Positions 7,010 to 11,195 of a stretch of DNA of 11,195 nt are shown here, one piece after another. Below the pieces are notes generated by a model. It searched no databases. It saw nothing but the letters and a program-made list of their open reading frames with translations, and was not told where the DNA came from. A program made the position numbers and the translations under genes. This DNA is from Candidatus Delongbacteria bacterium (GTDB taxonomy: Bacteria > UBA4055): assembly GCA_013139625.1 (NCBI GenBank), contig WTAK01000076.1:1-11195 (forward strand), given 5' to 3'. Numbering within the stretch: the first letter of the stretch is position 1; each line of letters begins with the position of its first letter.

Positions 7010-8494
7010 TTATTTTCTCTCCCCGGTAATTACATTGTCAAATTTAACAACTGGAACACCATGCCCTAATTCCATAACTTGATTAGGTTCTCCTTTTCCG
7101 CAATTCTCAACCTGCCCAACATGCCAAGTTGATTCATCTCCAACAGCACTCAAAGAATTATAGAATTCTACCGTATGCCCCTGATAAGTTGGGTTTTTTA
7201 AAATTCGGGTCTTCTTTCCATTCTTCACTTCCCAGGCAATTTCACAACCAAAATGAAAATGCTCTCTGTTAGATCCAATAGACCATGAATTCGGAAAATC
7301 TACTACAATCCCATCTTCTGTATTTGATATGATATCTTCTAAAGTCCCGTCATTCCCAGGCATAATATTTACATTTGTCATTCTATCAATTGGTGCTCTA
7401 TAAAATGCAGTTGCTCTTGCAGCTCCACCACTTTCTTTAAAAACTTCACGACCTGCTTTTTGATTGGCTTCGTTGATCATTGCTCTTGAAGTTAACGCAT
7501 TAACAAGCAATCCGTCTTTGATCAGCATATAATCTCTCTCAGGAGAACCTTCATCATCATAGCCGAAAGAACCAGGAGAATTTTCAATACCGCCAAATGC
7601 ACTAACATTTAATTTTTTACTTCCATATTGAAGCTTACCGAAAGAATCAAGATTTACAAAAGAACCACCTGCATAAGAAAGTTCATATCCTAAAATCCTA
7701 TCTAATTCCAGAGGATGTCCAATAGTTTCATGAACCTGCAGCCATGCTTGACTAGGAAGTAAAATAACTGACTTCTTAGCATACTCTAATGAAGGAGCTT
7801 TAATCAATTCAGAAAGCTCAGATTTAATTCGATCAATATTCCCACTGAATAATTCAGGATCTATCAACATCTCCCAACCCCTACCTCCTTTTCCTGTAGT
7901 GAAAAGATCATGAGTTCTACTTTGCATTTGTCCTTCATTATCCAATGCCATTATATTTATCGAAGCAAATACATTGTATAATTTTCTTTCTACTTCTGTT
8001 CCTTCACTGTTGAAAAAATATGAATATTTCTTCTGAAAGTCTGCTCTAACTATTCTCTGCAATATCCATTCTTCTTTTATTTGCTCATCTAGCTTTATTA
8101 GAAAATCTAATTTTTCCTTCAATGGAACTTCAAAAGGATCTTTTTCAATTGGTGAAGAATAAGAACTTTTGTGAGATGGTAGTTTTCCCATTGACAATGG
8201 AGCTTTTACTAATGTTGATGCAGTTTTTGCGTTACTAAAAGCCTGTTCAAAACAATTATCAAGCGAGTTCAGATCACTGGTTGCGGCAAAACCCCATGTA
8301 CCCTTGTAAAGAATTCTTACACCAACTCCACTTTCATAAGTCGTATCATTCGATTCAAGATTTCCGTTATAAAGCATTATTGATTCTGAATCATCATTGC
8401 TAAGATACCTGACATCAACATAATCCGAATTCTTATCCATCATTAATTGAATGTTCTTTACAATGTTCTCTTTCAAGATTTGATCAATTTTCAT
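7010..8494 (-). CDS. tldD: TldD-type zinc metallopeptidase
   Basis: This 494-residue protein is the catalytic TldD-type subunit. The zinc motif HETIGH is at 255-260, followed by PLELDR as in the family, and the conserved C-terminal NCGKGEP block around Cys465 provides the likely third metal ligand. Other family features are the N-terminal ESGVGVRILYKGTWGFAATSDL (54-75), AGGSFVNLD (275-283), GYDDEGSPERDYMLIKDGLLVNAL (311-334) and HFGCEIAWEVKNGK (414-427). The length is close to other TldD proteins (about 480). No signal peptide is seen, so it acts in the cytoplasm. The start is supported by AGGA (8503-8500), 5 nt upstream. It lies 12 nt downstream of the histidine kinase and 1 nt upstream of tldE, consistent with one operon. 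The known role is ATP-independent cleavage of unfolded peptides with TldE; the native target here cannot be told, and no RiPP precursor or toxin-antitoxin gene is visible nearby. Confidence 0.92.
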   Translation of the reverse strand: MKIDQILKENIVKNIQLMMDKNSDYVDVRYLSNDDSESIMLYNGNLESNDTTYESGVGVRILYKGTWGFAATSDLNSLDNCFEQAFSNAKTASTLVKAPLSMGKLPSHKSSYSSPIEKDPFEVPLKEKLDFLIKLDEQIKEEWILQRIVRADFQKKYSYFFNSEGTEVERKLYNVFASINIMALDNEGQMQSRTHDLFTTGKGGRGWEMLIDPELFSGNIDRIKSELSELIKAPSLEYAKKSVILLPSQAWLQVHETIGHPLELDRILGYELSYAGGSFVNLDSFGKLQYGSKKLNVSAFGGIENSPGSFGYDDEGSPERDYMLIKDGLLVNALTSRAMINEANQKAGREVFKESGGAARATAFYRAPIDRMTNVNIMPGNDGTLEDIISNTEDGIVVDFPNSWSIGSNREHFHFGCEIAWEVKNGKKTRILKNPTYQGHTVEFYNSLSAVGDESTWHVGQVENCGKGEPNQVMELGHGVPVVKFDNVITGERK

Positions 8495-8506
8495 GATTAT
8501 CCTATA

Positions 8507-11195
8507 TTAAATTTTATTTTCATCTAAGACTCTACGTACTGTCACACCTAGAATAGATGTCGTAACCGGTTTCATCAAAAATTCTTTAATTCCAATTTTG
8601 ATGGCATCTTCCCTATCGATTAAAGGACTGTACCCTGTACAAAGTATTATCGGGATATCTGATCGTATTTCAAGTATTTTTTTTGCAAATTCCGACCCTA
8701 TCATTCCCGGCATTGTTTGGTCCGTAAATACCATATCATATTTTTGAGAATTTTTCTGAAATTCTTCCAAAGCTTCTTTACTGCTGTTAAATTGTGTTGT
8801 TTTGTAACCTAATTCATTGAGTATTGCACATATTATTTCAGTAAGGATCTGTTCATCATCAACTACTAAAATATGCTCATTCCCACCTTTAATACATTCT
8901 ATGATATTCTCTTGGCTCTCTTCTTCCTGATCTTCCAACAACGGCAGATAGATCTTGAATAAAGAACCTTCGTTAGGTTGACTTCTAGCATAAATTCTTC
9001 CACCGTGACTTTTTACGATTCCTAAAACAACTGAAAGTCCAAGTCCTGTACCTTCATCTTGTCCTTTGGTAGTGAAATACGGCTCAAAGATCCTTTCTAG
9101 TACTAATTTATCCATACCATGACCGGTATCGCTGACCTCTAAACATAAACATTTTTCAAAATCAATATTTTCAATTTCATCAGTTATAAAATCTTTTGTT
9201 TTTCCACAATTTAATTTAACCTTTAAAACCCCTCCATTTTCTTTCATTGCATGATAAGCATTTGTACACAAATTCATGACTATTTGATGGATCTGAGTTG
9301 GGTCACACATGATAGAACCACAATTAGGAGCGATCTCTGCCCGTATTTCTATTGTTGAAGGTATGAGAGGTGTAAATAATTTGAGAACTTCTTTGATAAT
9401 AGGTTGAATTTTAAAAGGTTTAACTTCAAAATCACTTTTTCTACAGAATGTTAATATCTGATGAACTAATTCTTTTGCCCTATTAGAAGCTTTAATGACT
9501 TCATTGAGATATTTACTTGTCACCTTGTTGCCATTTGCTTCGATCTTCGCAAGTTCAGTATAACCAATGATGGGAGTTAATATATTATTGAAGTCATGGG
9601 CAATACCTCCCGATAATGTTCCCAGTGCTTCCATTTTTTGTGTGTTTCTTAGATTTTCTTCAATAAGTTTAGTTGTGGACACATCCCTGAAGATCCCTTG
9701 TATTATTTTTTTACCATCAATAATTGTCGTACTCGCACTTACATGTACAGGTATATGTTTGCCTGTTTTATTTACAATATAAAACTCATCGATCGCTTGC
9801 TTTGATTCAACATGTTTTTTAAAAGTAGAATTATACCTTCCCTTATCTTTTGAAGGGTGAAGGTCTGTTTGGTGCATTCCGACTATATCATTTAATTTAA
9901 TCCCTAATAACTCTTCTGCTTTTTTATTTGCATCAACTATAATACCCGATTCTGCATCTGCTAAAAATATTGCATCATTGCTATACTGAAAGAGATTTTT
10001 ATATTTATCTTCCGATTCGTTTAACTTATTCTCTATTAAAATTCTCTTTTGCTTACTTTTAATCAGGTCAATACCATAAAGAATATCGCTTGACAAATTT
10101 TGAAGTAATTCAAGTTCTTTTTTATCATAACAAAAAGGCTTTGCAGAGAAAACTCTTAGTATTCCAATTACCCTGTCAGCTTTGATCATTGGAATAGCAG
10201 CAGTCGATTGAAATTTAATTTTATCAGGATCGTTATCCCAATAAATATAATTTCCAGAACCGATAATATTTAAAGAGACAATGGCTCTCTTTTCAAGTAC
10301 ACATATCTTTGTCAGTCCAGAAATTTTTACTTTATTAGGTAATAATTCTTCATCTATATATTGTCCTAAAGAATTGCCGTACGAAGCTATGGTATCCATT
10401 GTGACAGATTCTTCGTAATTAATTACCTGCACTTGGGATTTTAATTGTCCTCCAACTTTCACAATGATTTTACAAATTCCACCTAAATATTCTTCTGCAG
10501 TATTACTTGTTGCAAGTAATTTATTAACCTCTCCAATTACTTTAAGATACTTATTTGAAAGTAATAATTCCTCTTTGTTCTCCTTTAAATCAGCTTCAAT
10601 CACCACTTGAGCTTTTTTCAATTTTAACGATTTTATTCCAAAAGATATATCATTCGCAAGTTGCTCTAATAGATTATTCTCTTTTTCATCGCATGATTCG
10701 GAATTTTTGGATAATATTACTAAAACAGCTTCAACCTTTTCATCAACTATTAAAGGTATCGAAATTGATGAATTAAAACCTAATTTCTTGGCTTCTTTAC
10801 TCCAAAAGTCATATTTTAGATCCGTTTGAATATTATTGCAAAATGCTACTTTTTTAGAATTAATTGCTCTTGCAGTTGGTCCTGTATTACCATTTTCACG
10901 TAACTTCCAAGTCATTCTGCCTTTTGCAATAAGATCATCTTCAAAATATCCTTTTTCAAAACCCTTGTATGCAATAGGTTCAATTGATTTTGTCTCATCA
11001 TGCTTTATTAATCCTATCCACGCTACCTTATATTCTCCATAATTGACAATTATATCGCAAATATCTTGATAATAACTTTTTTCATCTTCAGCATCAACTA
11101 AAGCTTTATTACACTCGCTTGTTATTTTAAGTGATCTATTCGATATTTTAAGATCTTTTTCAAATGATTTTCTTTCTGAGATGTCTCTTATTTCC
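8507..11195 (-). CDS. Multi-sensor hybrid histidine kinase (PAS-GAF-GAF-PAS-HisKA-HATPase-REC), N-terminus missing
   Basis: The frame is open to the right edge, giving 895 visible residues; the ATG at 10915 is internal to the first GAF domain and is not the true start. In visible numbering: the tail of a PAS domain (EIRDISERK, 1-9); GAF 1 (about 20-190); GAF 2 (about 215-375); a PAS domain (about 393-511, ending GIFRDVSTTK); HisKA with the H-box GGIAHDFNN and phospho-acceptor His533; an ATPase domain with N-box NLCTNAYHAM (641-650), DTGHGMD (689-695) and GTGLGLS (715-721); and a C-terminal receiver with DD (779-780), acceptor Asp825 in TDQTMPGM and Lys875. All catalytic residues are present. 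No membrane segment is seen in this part, so sensing appears cytoplasmic, though the missing N-terminus could change that. No HPt domain or DNA-binding domain is attached, so the output partner lies elsewhere. It precedes tldD by 12 nt. Confidence 0.92.
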   Translation of the reverse strand, partial: EIRDISERKSFEKDLKISNRSLKITSECNKALVDAEDEKSYYQDICDIIVNYGEYKVAWIGLIKHDETKSIEPIAYKGFEKGYFEDDLIAKGRMTWKLRENGNTGPTARAINSKKVAFCNNIQTDLKYDFWSKEAKKLGFNSSISIPLIVDEKVEAVLVILSKNSESCDEKENNLLEQLANDISFGIKSLKLKKAQVVIEADLKENKEELLLSNKYLKVIGEVNKLLATSNTAEEYLGGICKIIVKVGGQLKSQVQVINYEESVTMDTIASYGNSLGQYIDEELLPNKVKISGLTKICVLEKRAIVSLNIIGSGNYIYWDNDPDKIKFQSTAAIPMIKADRVIGILRVFSAKPFCYDKKELELLQNLSSDILYGIDLIKSKQKRILIENKLNESEDKYKNLFQYSNDAIFLADAESGIIVDANKKAEELLGIKLNDIVGMHQTDLHPSKDKGRYNSTFKKHVESKQAIDEFYIVNKTGKHIPVHVSASTTIIDGKKIIQGIFRDVSTTKLIEENLRNTQKMEALGTLSGGIAHDFNNILTPIIGYTELAKIEANGNKVTSKYLNEVIKASNRAKELVHQILTFCRKSDFEVKPFKIQPIIKEVLKLFTPLIPSTIEIRAEIAPNCGSIMCDPTQIHQIVMNLCTNAYHAMKENGGVLKVKLNCGKTKDFITDEIENIDFEKCLCLEVSDTGHGMDKLVLERIFEPYFTTKGQDEGTGLGLSVVLGIVKSHGGRIYARSQPNEGSLFKIYLPLLEDQEEESQENIIECIKGGNEHILVVDDEQILTEIICAILNELGYKTTQFNSSKEALEEFQKNSQKYDMVFTDQTMPGMIGSEFAKKILEIRSDIPIILCTGYSPLIDREDAIKIGIKEFLMKPVTTSILGVTVRRVLDENKI

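Noticed and set aside
9567..11042. Three plus-strand open frames (9567-9782, 10555-10776, 10836-11042) opposite the kinase
   Set aside because: All are antisense to domains with intact kinase and GAF motifs, and none has recognisable features of its own.
1..11195. CRISPR arrays, tRNA or rRNA genes, insertion sequences and phage genes
   Set aside because: I saw no regularly spaced repeats, transposase or integrase motifs, terminal repeat pairs or structural RNA signatures on either strand. Gene-free gaps are all under 300 bases.

Overview
The window comes from an AT-rich genome of the Fibrobacteres-Chlorobi-Bacteroidetes (FCB) superphylum. The main evidence is a clear SprA/Sov gene, the outer-membrane translocon of the type IX secretion system (T9SS), which is essentially limited to that group. 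The low GC, a long multi-sensor hybrid kinase and Sec-exported TPR proteins would suit one of its candidate phyla (for example Delongbacteria- or Cloacimonadota-like lineages). That placement is an impression and not a determination.

Layout: (1) 1-3143, minus strand: the first 1047 codons of sprA, with the C-terminal part beyond the left edge. (2) 3149-4996, minus strand: an exported TPR protein directly upstream of sprA. Its single reading frame is cut by one in-frame TAG at 4208-4210 into a 262-residue half with a signal peptide and a 335-residue half without one. (3) 4997-5222: a divergent AT-rich promoter region with an operator-like inverted repeat. (4) 5223-5588, plus strand: a small orphan lipoprotein. 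(5) 5587-5616: a perfect hairpin terminator shared by the convergent genes. (6) 5635-8494, minus strand: a TldE/PmbA-type and a TldD-type protein, 1 nt apart. (7) 8507-11195, minus strand: a multi-sensor hybrid histidine kinase whose N-terminus lies beyond the right edge and which sits 12 nt upstream of tldD.

There are thus two minus-strand transcription units: kinase-tldD-tldE, ending at the shared hairpin, and TPR-sprA, starting from the divergent region. The TPR-sprA pair looks like a protein-export module, in which a periplasmic TPR protein might serve the translocon as PorW/SprE does in Bacteroidota; that parallel is inference. TldD and TldE form a known heterodimeric metallopeptidase. 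Their tight linkage to a sensory kinase suggests co-transcription but does not show a functional partnership.

No RNA genes, CRISPR arrays, insertion sequences or phage genes were seen. The most noteworthy observation is the lone in-frame amber codon in the TPR gene. I found no convincing wholly new system.
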